Positions 1 to 9,362 of a stretch of 64,000 bases of DNA are shown here, piece by piece (positions within the stretch are counted from its first letter, which is position 1; the number at the start of each line of letters is the position of its first letter). The translations under genes and the position numbers were made by a program. The notes below the pieces were generated by a model, which made no database searches, was not told the origin of the DNA, and saw only the letters and a program-made list of their open reading frames with translations. The stretch is from Azospirillum sp. TSH64. Lineage in GTDB: Bacteria; Pseudomonadota; Alphaproteobacteria; Azospirillales; Azospirillaceae. Location of the stretch: the NCBI RefSeq assembly GCF_003116035.1, contig NZ_LGQW01000015.1, forward strand, positions 7,300,855-7,364,854. Direction: 5' to 3'.

Positions 1-981
1 ACCGTCGCCGATGAGGAGGCCGCCGGGGAAGGTCAGCTTCGGGATCGACTGGAAACCGCCTTCCGACAGCGCGCGTGCGCCATAGGACAGACGCCGGCCG
101 CCTTCAAAGGTCGGGCGGATCGCCGGGTGGGTCTTGTAGCGCTGGAACTCCTCGAACGGGCTCATGTGGGGGTTCCAGTAGTCGAGGCCGACGACGAAGC
201 CGACCGACACCAGATTCCCTTCCATGTGATACAGCCACGACCCGCCATAGGTCTTGGGGTCCATCGGCCAGCCGATGGTGTGGACGATCAGGCCCGGCTT
301 GGACTGGGACGGATCGACCTCCCACAGCTCCTTGATGCCGATGCCGTAGGTCTGCGGCTGGCAGTCGCGACGCAGGTCGAACCGCTCGAACAGGGTCTTG
401 GTCAGCGACCCGCGGCAACCCTCGGCGAAAATGGTCTGCTTGGCATGCAGTTCCATGCCGGGCGTGTAGTTGCCGGTCTTCTCGCCGTCCTTGCCAATGC
501 CCATGTCGCCGGTGGCGACACCCTTCACCGCGCCCTTGTCGTCATACAGCACTTCCGCCGCGGCGAAGCCGGGGTAGATTTCTACGCCCAGCTCTTCGGC
601 CTGGGTCGCCATCCAGCGGGCCAGATTGCCCAGGCTGATGATGTAGTTGCCGTGGTTGTTCATCTGCGGCGGGGCGAAGGGCGACTTGTAGGCCTTCGTT
701 TCCGTCAGGAACAGGAAATGGTCTTCGCGCGCCTTGGTGGTGAGGGGGGCGCCCTTTTCCTTCCAGTCCGGGATCAGCTCGTCCAGCGCATGCGGTTCGA
801 AGACGGCGCCGGACAGCAGGTGGGCCCCCACCTCCGACCCCTTCTCGATCACGCAGACGCTGAGTTCCTGCCCGGTCTCGGCCGCGCGCTGCCGCAGACG
901 GATCGCGGCGCTCAGGCCCGACGGGCCGGCGCCGACGATCAGAACATCGTATTCCATGACCTCGCGCGGTTCGCGTTCCAT
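1..981 (-). CDS. Electron transfer flavoprotein-ubiquinone oxidoreductase, 3' end outside window
   Basis: Passes electrons from reduced electron-transfer flavoprotein to ubiquinone in the inner membrane, linking fatty and amino acid oxidation to respiration. The N-terminus has the Rossmann FAD motif [11 protein letters not shown] at about residues 16-26. Family-typical stretches follow, such as [29 protein letters not shown] and the substrate-cavity region [10 protein letters not shown]. 327 codons are visible of the roughly 540 usual for the family. The C-terminal part with the 4Fe-4S cluster lies beyond the left edge. The ATG at 981 is preferred; an internal ATG at 957 is the alternative. 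It is transcribed divergently from the UDG gene across 153 bp. The family call is secure. Confidence 0.93.
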   Translation of the reverse strand, partial: MEREPREVMEYDVLIVGAGPSGLSAAIRLRQRAAETGQELSVCVIEKGSEVGAHLLSGAVFEPHALDELIPDWKEKGAPLTTKAREDHFLFLTETKAYKSPFAPPQMNNHGNYIISLGNLARWMATQAEELGVEIYPGFAAAEVLYDDKGAVKGVATGDMGIGKDGEKTGNYTPGMELHAKQTIFAEGCRGSLTKTLFERFDLRRDCQPQTYGIGIKELWEVDPSQSKPGLIVHTIGWPMDPKTYGGSWLYHMEGNLVSVGFVVGLDYWNPHMSPFEEFQRYKTHPAIRPTFEGGRRLSYGARALSEGGFQSIPKLTFPGGLLIGDG

Positions 982-1134
982 CACCACACTCCCCCACCGT
1001 CTTGTTTTGGTACTGTTTCCCTCGGGACGCCCTATGGTCTTTTTTGCGGGCGCGTGCTTGTAGCACGATTTGCGCCGCACCCAAATTGGGTATCTGGACA
1101 TGTAAGACCACACGATCTGTGGTAAGGTCAAACG

Positions 1135-2031
1135 ATGATTGACGTATGCGACATCCTCGACGCGCTGCGCTGGCATGCCGATATCGGCTGCGACGAGGCC
1201 ATCGGCGACGAGCCGACCGACTGGGCCGCCCTCACCGCACGGCCGGTGGCACGCGCACCGTCCGCCGGCGCGGGCGCGGCCGGCGGTGCCGCTTCCGGCC
1301 CTGCCCCAGGGCCCAACGCCAGTCCCAACGCGGTGCGCGGTGCCGGCCCGACTCGGGCGCCGGCCCCGGCGCGTCCGGCAACCACCCTCTTCGCTTCGCC
1401 CGACCAGCCGCTGGGCGCCAGCGAGGCCGGCATCCAGGCCCGCGCCCGGGCCGGAGAGGCGCAGACGCTGGAGTCTCTGGAAGCGGCCCTGCGCAGCTTC
1501 GACGGCTGCCCGCTGAAGGCGACGGCGATGAACACCGTCTTCGCCGACGGCAATCCGCAGGCACAGGTGATGCTGATCGGCGAGGCGCCGGGCGAGGACG
1601 AGGACCGGCAGGGCAAGCCCTTCGTCGGCGTCAGCGGCAAGCTGCTGGACCGCATGCTGGCCCAGATCGGGCTGGACCGCAGCGCGGTCTACATCTCCAA
1701 CATCCTGCCCTGGCGCCCGCCCGGCAACCGCAGCCCGACCCAGGCGGAGATCGCCGCCTGCCTGCCCTTCCTGGAGCGGCATGTGGAGCTGGTGCGGCCC
1801 AAGCTGTTGGTGGCGCTCGGCGGCGTTTCGGCCAAGACCCTGCTGAACCGGGCGGAGGGAATCACCCGCCTGCGCGGGCAGTGGCGGACCTACGAGGTCG
1901 CCGGGACTTCCGTACCGCTGATGCCGATGCTGCATCCGGCGTACCTGCTGCGCAACCCTATCGCTAAACGGGAGGCGTGGCGGGACATGCTTGCATTGCA
2001 GCAAAAGATCGCCGAAGAAGGAATCAAGTAA
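1135..2031 (+). CDS. Uracil-DNA glycosylase, family 4-like
   Basis: Removes uracil from DNA as the first step of base excision repair. The first ~110 residues are a low-complexity Ala/Pro extension. The catalytic domain then shows GEAPGEDED near residue 149, [27 protein letters not shown] and the HPAYLLR motif near residue 267. The length of 298 aa is long for the family because of the extension. Only two of the four cysteines that normally hold the 4Fe-4S cluster are present (in DGCPL and AACLPF); the other two positions read Phe and Trp. The start has AAGGT about 8 nt upstream. A short palindrome (CCACA-N5-TGTGG) lies just before it. Confidence 0.9.
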   Translation: MIDVCDILDALRWHADIGCDEAIGDEPTDWAALTARPVARAPSAGAGAAGGAASGPAPGPNASPNAVRGAGPTRAPAPARPATTLFASPDQPLGASEAGIQARARAGEAQTLESLEAALRSFDGCPLKATAMNTVFADGNPQAQVMLIGEAPGEDEDRQGKPFVGVSGKLLDRMLAQIGLDRSAVYISNILPWRPPGNRSPTQAEIAACLPFLERHVELVRPKLLVALGGVSAKTLLNRAEGITRLRGQWRTYEVAGTSVPLMPMLHPAYLLRNPIAKREAWRDMLALQQKIAEEGIK

Positions 2032-2244
2032 TCGAAAGAGAAAATGGGATGTCACAGGGCTGCCGAAATCGTTCGTATAATTGCGATCGCCGCGCAGCAC
2101 AAATGTGGCCAGCCCATGCCGAAAGGCATTTTCCCAACGGGCTAGAGCCTTTTTCCCATCTCTGTTAAAGCGTTGTAACATCTGGCGAATACCGGAGCCG
2201 ACACATTCCGAGCGAATCCGTTGCTTGCGGTTCGCGCCAGCGTG

Positions 2245-4542
2245 ATGTATCCCGAAGCCATGCTCCGGATATTTTGCAGTGCAGCATACCGGGTCGCGAG
2301 CGCGGCCCCGCTGCGGCGGAACCTTCTGGGGGTGCTGGGTCTCACGGTGGCTTACACCCTGGGACCCGACGGTGCGGTCGGGTTCCGGCCCGCTTGCGCC
2401 GCCCTCATCATCCACGCGCCGGACGGTCACGCCGTCGTCCCGCCCGGCGGGGATTCCGTGCCTGACCCCGCCAGCCCCGTTTTCGCCGACACGCCAATCG
2501 ATCCGGCGCCGGTCGATCCCGCGATGGGGCTCACCGAAACCGCCACCCCCGATTCCTCCGCTGCCGATTCCGCGGCATCCGGCAACCCGGCCGACGGTGC
2601 GTCGCCGTCCGCGGTCGTGGACGATACCCCCGCCTCCGCCGGCGCGCCGCTGCTGCTGGCGGTCGACGAGACGGCCCGCGCCGTCCAGCTGGACGAGGAG
2701 GATGCTGCCCGCTACCGCCGCATCTTCGCTGCCCAGGAACGGGCGGAGTGGGATGCCGCAGATGCCGAGATGGCGAAGCTGAAGGACCGCCGGCTGATCG
2801 GCTATGTCTTGCGCCAGCGCTATCTCCACCCCGACCGCCGCGCCGGCTACGAGGAACTCGCCCGCTGGATGCAGGATTACGGCGACCTCGCCGGGGCGGA
2901 GCGCGTCTACACTCTGGCCCAGAAACGCCAGCCCGCCGGCCAGCGGGCGCCGAAGCCGCCGCGCGGCGAAGAACGCGTCCGCCTCGTCGGGTCGCTGGAG
3001 CGGCTGGGCGGCCTGCGCACCGTTGCCAGCAACGAGGAGGACGAGGACGACAGCGTCACCGTCGCCCCGCGCAGCCGCACCGTGTCCCGGGCCCGCAGCG
3101 ACCGTGCGGCGGTGGCGCGGGTGGAAGAGCTGCTGCGCTCCGGCCGCACCAACAGCGCGCTGAGCCTGCTGGGCCAGGACGAGTTCGGCGGCAAGCTCGA
3201 CACCGTTCAGTATGACGCCGCCCGCGCCCGCATCGCGGCGTCCCTCTATTATGCCGGCGAGACGGCCCAGGCACTGACGCTTGCCTCGGCCAGCGCCGCG
3301 CGGTCGGGCGACATGCTGCCGGAGGCGCATTGGATCGCCGGTCTGGCCGCTTGGCGGCTGAAGCAGACCGACCGTGCCGCCCGCCATTTCACCGGCATGG
3401 CCGCCGCCGGCCCACGCAATCCCTGGAAGGCCGCCGCGGCCGATTACTGGGCGGCCCGCGCGCTGGCCCGCAAACCCGGCAAGGAAAAAGAGGCGGCGGA
3501 GCATCTGACCGCCGCCGCCCGCTACCCCCACACCTTCTATGGCCTGATCGCCCTGCAGACGCTGGGCAGTCTGGGCGACGTGCGCTGGCAGGCACCGGAT
3601 CTGACCGGGCGGCAGCTGGCGGCGGTGGCGGCCAAGCCGGCGGGATCCCGCGCCATCGCCCTGCTCCAGGCCGGTCAGCGCGAACTGGCGGGGCTGGAGC
3701 TGCAACGCATCGACCCGCAGGGCGAGCCGCTGATCGAACAGGCAATGGTCGCGCTGACCGACCGCGCCGGGGTGGCCTCGCTGGCGCTGCGGCTCGGCAA
3801 TGCGGTGGCCGGTCCGGACGGCGCCCCTTATGCCGCCGCACTCTACCCGCTGCCCCATTGGACGCCGCGCGACGGCTTCGCGGTCGACCGCGCGCTGGTC
3901 TTCGCGGTGATGCGGCAGGAATCGCGCTTCGACCCGCGGCTGGTCAGTTCCGCCGGAGCGACGGGGCTGATGCAGATCCTGCCCAGCACCGCCCAGCATG
4001 TGCGGGAGCGCAACGCCGACATCGGCAGCGACGACGCCAACCGCGACGCCCTGTTCGACCCGTCCCGCAACATGGAGCTTGGCCAGCGCTACCTTTCGGA
4101 ACTGCTGGGCATGCCGGAGATCGACGGCAACATGTTCCTGGCGACGGCCGCCTACAATGCCGGGCCGGGCACGCTGGCGCGCTGGCGGCGGGATCTGAGC
4201 GACATCACCGATCCGCTGCTGTTCATCGAAAGCCTTTCCTTCGGCGAGACGCGCGACTATGTGGAGAAGGTGATGGCGAACTTCTGGATCTACCAGCTTC
4301 GGCTGGGCCAGGAGACCGCCTCGCTCACCGCCGTCGCCGACGGGAAATGGCCGGCCTATGTTCCCATGGACGGTCGTCCACCCCAGGTCGCCTCCCGTCC
4401 CGATCCGCAGCCTGCGGCGAAGGCGGCCCCCCCGGCTGCCGGCCTGCCTGTCGCGGCGGCAGCGGACCCGGTGGAAACGGCGCCAGTGACGGTGCCGGTG
4501 GAAACGGTTGCTGAGCGGGGAGAGGCCAGCCCGATACCCTGA
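2245..4542 (+). CDS. Soluble lytic murein transglycosylase (SLT family)
   Basis: Cleaves the MurNAc-GlcNAc bond of peptidoglycan, forming 1,6-anhydro ends, in the periplasm. A hydrophobic N-terminus is followed by a ~100-residue Ala/Pro/Asp-rich spacer and then a long alpha-helical superhelix region. The SLT catalytic domain covers about residues 545-690. The catalytic Glu is in MRQESRFDP (about residue 559), followed by [13 protein letters not shown] and [13 protein letters not shown]. The C-terminal ~50 residues are Pro/Ala-rich. The open frame begins at 2221; I chose the ATG at 2245, and the ATG at 2260 is equally possible because no clear ribosome binding site separates them. It lies just upstream of moaB. 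Confidence 0.9.
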   Translation: MYPEAMLRIFCSAAYRVASAAPLRRNLLGVLGLTVAYTLGPDGAVGFRPACAALIIHAPDGHAVVPPGGDSVPDPASPVFADTPIDPAPVDPAMGLTETATPDSSAADSAASGNPADGASPSAVVDDTPASAGAPLLLAVDETARAVQLDEEDAARYRRIFAAQERAEWDAADAEMAKLKDRRLIGYVLRQRYLHPDRRAGYEELARWMQDYGDLAGAERVYTLAQKRQPAGQRAPKPPRGEERVRLVGSLERLGGLRTVASNEEDEDDSVTVAPRSRTVSRARSDRAAVARVEELLRSGRTNSALSLLGQDEFGGKLDTVQYDAARARIAASLYYAGETAQALTLASASAARSGDMLPEAHWIAGLAAWRLKQTDRAARHFTGMAAAGPRNPWKAAAADYWAARALARKPGKEKEAAEHLTAAARYPHTFYGLIALQTLGSLGDVRWQAPDLTGRQLAAVAAKPAGSRAIALLQAGQRELAGLELQRIDPQGEPLIEQAMVALTDRAGVASLALRLGNAVAGPDGAPYAAALYPLPHWTPRDGFAVDRALVFAVMRQESRFDPRLVSSAGATGLMQILPSTAQHVRERNADIGSDDANRDALFDPSRNMELGQRYLSELLGMPEIDGNMFLATAAYNAGPGTLARWRRDLSDITDPLLFIESLSFGETRDYVEKVMANFWIYQLRLGQETASLTAVADGKWPAYVPMDGRPPQVASRPDPQPAAKAAPPAAGLPVAAAADPVETAPVTVPVETVAERGEASPIP

Positions 4543-4594
4543 CCGCCGGCGCCCATGTCGGGCTCCGGACCGACATGAGGACACGCCTGCCGCC

Positions 4595-5131
4595 ATGCCG
4601 AAGATCGACGAGAGCCGCCACTTCCTTCCCGTGAACATCGCCGTGGTGACGGTGTCCGACACCCGCAGCGCCGCCGACGACCGCTCCGGCGATGCGCTGG
4701 CGGAGCGGATCGCCGGGGCCGGCCACCGGGTCGCCGCCCGCACCATCGTCCGGGACGACATCGCCGCGATCCGCGCCCAGGTGCAGTCCTTCATCGCCGA
4801 TCCGCAGATCGACGTGGTCCTGACCACCGGCGGCACCGGCGTCACCGGCCGCGATGTGACGCCCGAGGCGGTCGAGGCGCTGTACGAGAAGGCGATCCCC
4901 GGCTTCGGCGAGCTGTTCCGCTATCTCAGCTATGCCAAGGTCGGCACCTCCACCATCCAGAGCCGGGCGACCGGCGGCGTCGCCAACGGCACCTACATCT
5001 TCGCCCTGCCCGGCTCGCCCAGCGCCTGCCGCGACGCCTGGGACGACATCCTGGTCTGGCAGCTCGACAACCGCCATCGCCCCTGCAATCTGGTGGAGCT
5101 GATGCCCCGCCTGCGCGAGCACATGGCGTGA
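4595..5131 (+). CDS. moaB: Molybdenum cofactor biosynthesis protein B
   Basis: MoaB/MogA-type protein that binds molybdopterin and, in many bacteria, adenylylates it during molybdenum cofactor synthesis in the cytoplasm. The 178-aa length is typical. Family motifs are VVTVSDTRS near the N-terminus, [17 protein letters not shown] at about residues 75-91 and [13 protein letters not shown] near the C-terminus. The gene is followed without a gap by the kinase-fold gene: its TGA overlaps the next GTG, so the two are probably co-translated. Confidence 0.93.
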   Translation: MPKIDESRHFLPVNIAVVTVSDTRSAADDRSGDALAERIAGAGHRVAARTIVRDDIAAIRAQVQSFIADPQIDVVLTTGGTGVTGRDVTPEAVEALYEKAIPGFGELFRYLSYAKVGTSTIQSRATGGVANGTYIFALPGSPSACRDAWDDILVWQLDNRHRPCNLVELMPRLREHMA

Positions 5132-6144
5132 GCGAACCCCTGGGCTTTTCGATGGAGGCGCTGCACGCCGCCCTGATCCGGCTGCCGCGCCTTGCCGATC
5201 TCTCCCCCGACGCGCTGGAGCCGATGCCGTTGAAGGGCGTCGCCCATGACCATGTCCGCCTGCGCGGCCGGCGTCTGGTCGCCCGCATCCCGCGCTGGAG
5301 CCAGCTTGGCCTCGATGCCTGGACGGCGCTGGACCGGCAGGCCGCCGCCTTCCGGCGGGCGGAGATGTCGGGCCACACCCCGCGCTTCGTCGGCCTGCTG
5401 CCGCCCGGCGAGGGGCTGCCGCTGGGCGCCCTGGTGGTGGGCGAGGTCGAGGGGCGCACGCCCGTCCTGCCCGGCGACATGCCGGCCATCGCCCGCGCGC
5501 TGGCGGCTTTGCACCGCATGGCACCGCCGGACTTCTACGAACCGCTGCCCGCCCCGCCCGATCCGGTCGCCGCTTTGCTGGCCCAGGTCGAACGGCAGGC
5601 GGCATGGTTCGACAATGCCCCCCTGTCGACCGAGGCCCGCGTCCTGATCACGGAGGAGCTTGCCGCCGCCCGTGTCGGCGACCTCCTGCCGCCGCCCGAA
5701 ACGCCGATGCCGCTGACCGCTGTCGGAGTGGACGTGCATCCCGGCAACTTCTTGGTCGACGACCACGGCAAGGCGTGGTTCACCGACCTGGAGAAGCTGC
5801 AATACGGCCATCCGGCCAGCGACCTTGCCCATGCCAGCCTCTACACCTCGACCAGATGGGACCCGGCGGTGAATGCGGAACTGGCCGCGGAAGACATCGA
5901 CACCTTCTTCGCGGCCTGGGCGATGGCGGTGCCGGGCGACCTCGCCGACGAGGTGCTGCCCTGGCTGAAGGCACTGCGCCGGCTGACCTGGCTGCGTACC
6001 CTGTCCTGGATGGCACGCTGGTCGGTGGAGGGCGCTAGACTGTCGCCGGGCATGCCGGAAGACTTGCGAGCGCATATGGACGCCCACGCCACCGACATTC
6101 TGCGACCGGAACGGATCGAGCAGGTGCGGCGGGACTGGCGTTAG
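5128..6144 (+). CDS. Phosphotransferase (aminoglycoside phosphotransferase-like fold)
   Basis: A 338-aa protein-kinase-like small-molecule phosphotransferase. The catalytic-loop region reads GVDVHPGNFLVDD and is followed by the metal-binding segment FTDLEKLQYGHPASDLAHAS. This matches the APH order of a catalytic Asp, His-x-x-Asn, then a second Asp. The first His of the usual HGD motif is absent. The GTG start overlaps the moaB stop by 4 nt (GTGA), so translation is probably coupled. The substrate cannot be told from sequence. Antibiotic resistance is not implied, because such genes are commonly metabolic in alphaproteobacteria. Confidence 0.8.
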   Translation: MSEPLGFSMEALHAALIRLPRLADLSPDALEPMPLKGVAHDHVRLRGRRLVARIPRWSQLGLDAWTALDRQAAAFRRAEMSGHTPRFVGLLPPGEGLPLGALVVGEVEGRTPVLPGDMPAIARALAALHRMAPPDFYEPLPAPPDPVAALLAQVERQAAWFDNAPLSTEARVLITEELAAARVGDLLPPPETPMPLTAVGVDVHPGNFLVDDHGKAWFTDLEKLQYGHPASDLAHASLYTSTRWDPAVNAELAAEDIDTFFAAWAMAVPGDLADEVLPWLKALRRLTWLRTLSWMARWSVEGARLSPGMPEDLRAHMDAHATDILRPERIEQVRRDWR

Positions 6145-6236
6145 CAGGTGCGAAAAGGGGACGCGTGCGAAAGTCTCTTGCCCGTGCCCTGCCGAAGATG
6201 ATGGGATACCGACTCGGAAAACGAGGTGACGAGAGC

Positions 6237-7958
6237 ATGACGAGGTTCCGACGCCGGTTGCTGCCGGTTTCCCTGGCCATCCTGATGTCCGGGACCACCC
6301 TGACGCCCGCCCTTGCCGCCGGTCCCGGTGCGGGCCAGGGACAAGGTGCGGATGGCGGTGGATCGGCCACCGGCAGCTATCTGGCCGGCCGCTATGCCCA
6401 GCACCAGGACGATTGGACCGCGGCGGCACGCTTCACCGCCCAGGCGCTGGCCGCCGACCCGGACGACCCCGCCCTGCTGAGCCGCACCTTCCTGCTGCGG
6501 CTGGGCGAGGGGCGGATCGAAGCGGCGATCGACCATGCCAACCGGCTGCTCAGCGACCAGGGCGAGCCGCAGATGGCACTGACCCTGCTGGCCGCCGATG
6601 CGCTGGCCAGGGGCAAGCTGGACGAGGCCGACAGCTATGCCGCCCGGCTGCCGTCCGAGGGGCTCGGCCGCTTCCTGACGCCGCTGACCCGTGCGTGGCT
6701 GGTGACTGCCCGCGGCAAGACGGACGAGGCGCTGGCGGCCCTGCAGCCGCTGTCCGACGTCAAGGGCTTCGAGGCGCTTTACAACCTGCATGCCGCGCTG
6801 ATCCTCGATCTTGCCGGCCGCAACGACGAAGCGGCGGCCCGCTATGCCAAGGTGACGGATACCGACGCGCCGCTGCGGGTGGTGCAGATCGTCGGCAACT
6901 TCATGACTCGCACCGGCCGCAAGGACGAGGCGCGCAAGCTCTATCAGACCTTCCAGGGCAACAACCCCGACGGGCTGCTGGTGGAGCCGGCGCTGGCCGC
7001 CATGGCGAACGCGCCGTCGGAAGCCCGCCCGGTCCCCGATGCCCGGTCCGGTCTGGCGGAAGCGATGTTCGACCTGGGCAGTGCGCTGCACCACGAGAAT
7101 GCCGACGAGCCGGCCCTGCTGTTCGGCCGCATCGCCCTGCATCTGCGCGATGATCTCGCCCTGGCCCATCTGTTGATCGGCGACATCACCGCCTCGCGCG
7201 ACCATCACGAGGAGGCGTTGGCCGCCTACAAGCGGCTGGAGACGGATCCGCTGCTGGGCTGGACCGCCCGCATGCGCGAGGCCGACAGCCTCGCCCGCAT
7301 GGACCGCAACGACGAGGCCATCGCGATCCTCAAGGATCTCTCCGCCGAACGGCCGGAGCGCACCGACGCGATTACCCGGCTCGGCGACATCTACCGCTAC
7401 TCCAAGCGCTACGCCGAGGCGATCCCCGCCTACACCACGGCGCTGGAGCGGATCGGCACCCCGCAGGAACGGCATTGGCCGCTGCTCTACGCCCGCGCGA
7501 TGTGCTTCGAGAAGACCAAGCAGTGGCAGCAGGCCGAAGCCGACCTGCAAACCGCGCTGAAGCTGCGACCGGACGAGCCGTCGCTGCTCAACTTCCTCGG
7601 CTACAGTTGGATCGACCGCGGCGAGAATTTGCCCAAGGCCAGGGCGATGGTGGAGCGCGCGGTGGAACTGCGCCCGCGCGACGGATACATCGTCGACAGC
7701 CTGGGCTGGGCGCTCTACACGCTTGGCGATTACGAAGCGGCGGTCGCCAAGCTGGAACGCGCGGTCGAGCTGAAGCCGGGCGATCCGACCATCAACGACC
7801 ATCTCGGCGATGCCTATTGGCGGGCCGGCCGCCGGAACGAGGCCCGCTTCCAGTGGATGCGCGCGCTGCGCAGCGCCGACGAGGAAACCGACAAGGGAGC
7901 CATCCAGGCCAAGCTCGACAAGGGCATGCCCGACCAGAAAGCCGCCGCGAAGCAGTGA
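6237..7958 (+). CDS. Secreted tetratricopeptide repeat protein
   Basis: A 573-aa protein made almost entirely of TPR helices, which act as scaffolds for protein-protein contact. A signal peptide is clear (MTRFRRRLLPVSLAILMSG followed by a hydrophobic run and ALAAG), so it should reach the periplasm or outer membrane. The most regular repeats are at the C-terminal half (WQQAEADLQTALKLRPDEP, ALYTLGDYEAAVAKLERA). The frame is open back to 6165. I chose the ATG at 6237 because GAGGTGA lies at the right distance upstream and the signal peptide begins there. It is followed by a hairpin with a CCCTCTCC stem. Confidence 0.85.
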   Translation: MTRFRRRLLPVSLAILMSGTTLTPALAAGPGAGQGQGADGGGSATGSYLAGRYAQHQDDWTAAARFTAQALAADPDDPALLSRTFLLRLGEGRIEAAIDHANRLLSDQGEPQMALTLLAADALARGKLDEADSYAARLPSEGLGRFLTPLTRAWLVTARGKTDEALAALQPLSDVKGFEALYNLHAALILDLAGRNDEAAARYAKVTDTDAPLRVVQIVGNFMTRTGRKDEARKLYQTFQGNNPDGLLVEPALAAMANAPSEARPVPDARSGLAEAMFDLGSALHHENADEPALLFGRIALHLRDDLALAHLLIGDITASRDHHEEALAAYKRLETDPLLGWTARMREADSLARMDRNDEAIAILKDLSAERPERTDAITRLGDIYRYSKRYAEAIPAYTTALERIGTPQERHWPLLYARAMCFEKTKQWQQAEADLQTALKLRPDEPSLLNFLGYSWIDRGENLPKARAMVERAVELRPRDGYIVDSLGWALYTLGDYEAAVAKLERAVELKPGDPTINDHLGDAYWRAGRRNEARFQWMRALRSADEETDKGAIQAKLDKGMPDQKAAAKQ

Positions 7959-7963
7959 AAAGC

Positions 7964-7988
7964 CCCCTCTCCCCTTCGGGGGAGAGGG
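7964..7988. terminator. GC-rich hairpin after the TPR gene
   Basis: CCCTCTCCCC (7965-7974), loop TTC, GGGGGAGAGGG (7978-7988). It lies six bases after the stop of the plus-strand TPR gene and before the end of the converging bacteriohemerythrin gene. There is no T-run, so it may be a transcript-end stem or a short copy of the dispersed CCCTCTCC/GGAGAGGG palindrome seen at 11.1, 11.2, 39.0 and 49.1 kb. Confidence 0.6.
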
Positions 7989-8000
7989 AATTGCCCCGCC

Positions 8001-8405
8001 TTATGCTAGCCCCCCCAAATAGGGCTTGTACTGGCTGTCGGTCTGCTGGATGTGCTCCACGAACCAGTCCTTGAGCAGCAGGATCAGGTCCACGCGCAGC
8101 ATGGTGGGGTTGTCGCCCTCAAAGTCGCGGGCCAGCTTCTCCACCTCGTCGGCGAAATAGCGGTGGGCGGCGAGGTGGCCGTCCAGGTCGGGATAGCCGC
8201 AGCGCACCATCATCGCCTCCTCCCGTGCGAAATGGACGGCGACGTAGTCGCGGAGGCTGGCGAGCAGGCTGGACAGTTCCTCGCGGTTGGCGGGCGTGAT
8301 GCCGCTTTCCAGCAGGCCGTTGAACAGGTCGAGGAGCCGCCGATGCTCGTCGTCGAGCACGGGCACGCCGACGCTCATGGATTGGTCCCAGACGACATAG
8401 CTCAT
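8001..8405 (-). CDS. Bacteriohemerythrin
   Basis: A 134-aa oxygen-binding di-iron protein of the hemerythrin family, used for O2 sensing, storage or delivery in microaerophiles. All seven expected iron ligands are visible: His21 (LDDEH), His58 and Glu62 (HFAREE), His77 and His81 (HLAAH), and His118 and Asp123 (HIQQTD). The frame extends upstream to 8447. The ATG at 8405 (MSYVVWDQS) matches the normal family N-terminus and is preferred. It converges on the TPR gene. Confidence 0.93.
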   Translation of the reverse strand: MSYVVWDQSMSVGVPVLDDEHRRLLDLFNGLLESGITPANREELSSLLASLRDYVAVHFAREEAMMVRCGYPDLDGHLAAHRYFADEVEKLARDFEGDNPTMLRVDLILLLKDWFVEHIQQTDSQYKPYLGGLA

Positions 8406-8609
8406 CGCAGCGATCTCCCCCCTCGCATCCCGCAATTGCAGGTGCATCCCGCGGAATCAAGCGGTTGCGGCCGGCCATGGCAGGGTTGTGGACATCTTGA
8501 CAGGGATCCTAAAACCGGCAACCGTGCCAGTCCAAGCGGCAAATCCCCGCAGGGGGCGCGGCAAGATGCGCGGTGCGCCCCCCTCCCTGCCAAAGCGACA
8601 GAGTGACCG

Positions 8610-9362
8610 ATGGCCCTGCTCGACGAGATCGCGGAGAAGAAACGGGCGCTGGACGCCGCACGCCCCCTGCCGCAGGAGGTCGTCCACGGCATCGCCGACC
8701 GGTTCGAACTCGATTTGACCGCCACCGCAGCGGCGCTGGAGGATTATCCGCTCAAGCGCGCCGACGTTAAGGCCATCCTGGAGCGCGGCAGCGTCCTGCG
8801 CCACCGCGCGGTGGAGGAACAGCGATTCGTCCTGAACCACCGCGCCGCCCTGGAGTTGATGGCACGGCTGTCCTTCGAGCCGTCGGGGGCGGTCACCGAG
8901 CGCACCGTCACCGCCTTTCACAATGTGCTCTATCGCGGGATCGACGACGACGCCGGCAAATACCGCAATGCGGCACCCAAGGACGACCCGGCGGAAACCG
9001 CACCGGATCCGGCCAAGCTGCGCGTGTCGATGTCGGCACTGTCGACCTGGATGCGAAAGTCCGATGCCGGCCCAGACACCGCCTTCGAGGCGCATCACCG
9101 GCTGAGCGCCATCCGTCCCTTCGATGCCGGCAACCGGGCGACCGCACTGCTCCTGTGCAACCTGATCCTGAACCGTGCCGGCTATCCGCCGGTGGTGATC
9201 GGCACCGACGACCGCAGCCTCTATCTGGACCTTGTCGAGCGGGCCTGGTCGGTCGGCGACAAGACACCCTTCCGCGACCTGATGCTGCGTTTCCTGTCGC
9301 AGAGCCTCGACTTCTGCCTGGAGGCCGCCGGCCAGGACACAGCCGGGGACGAGATGCCTTAA
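8610..9362 (+). CDS. Fic-fold protein with degenerate active-site motif
   Basis: A 250-aa protein aligned by eye with Fic AMP-transferases across the core: HRAVEEQRFVLNHRAALELM, an AGKYRN loop, and the helix pair around AHHRLSAIRPF and NLILNRAGYPPVVIG. Fic enzymes use the motif HPFx[D/E]GNGRxxR to transfer AMP to target proteins. Here it reads RPFDAGNRATAL (R169 for His, A173 for Asp/Glu, R176-A177 for Gly-Arg). The fold appears intact but AMP transfer is not expected. The gene is intact, with no stop or frameshift. It overlaps the converging CocE-like gene by 4 nt at their stops. The family call is firm and the function is unknown. Confidence 0.78.
   Translation: MALLDEIAEKKRALDAARPLPQEVVHGIADRFELDLTATAAALEDYPLKRADVKAILERGSVLRHRAVEEQRFVLNHRAALELMARLSFEPSGAVTERTVTAFHNVLYRGIDDDAGKYRNAAPKDDPAETAPDPAKLRVSMSALSTWMRKSDAGPDTAFEAHHRLSAIRPFDAGNRATALLLCNLILNRAGYPPVVIGTDDRSLYLDLVERAWSVGDKTPFRDLMLRFLSQSLDFCLEAAGQDTAGDEMP

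Noticed and set aside
127-1125. Long plus-strand frame opposite the ETF-QO gene
   Set aside because: It is the high-GC shadow of the minus-strand gene: the translation is low-complexity and has no family marks, while the opposite frame is a clear flavoprotein.
5128-6144. Kinase-fold gene as an aminoglycoside-resistance gene
   Set aside because: The HGD motif is incomplete and the gene is coupled to moaB in a housekeeping context; APH-fold proteins have many metabolic roles.
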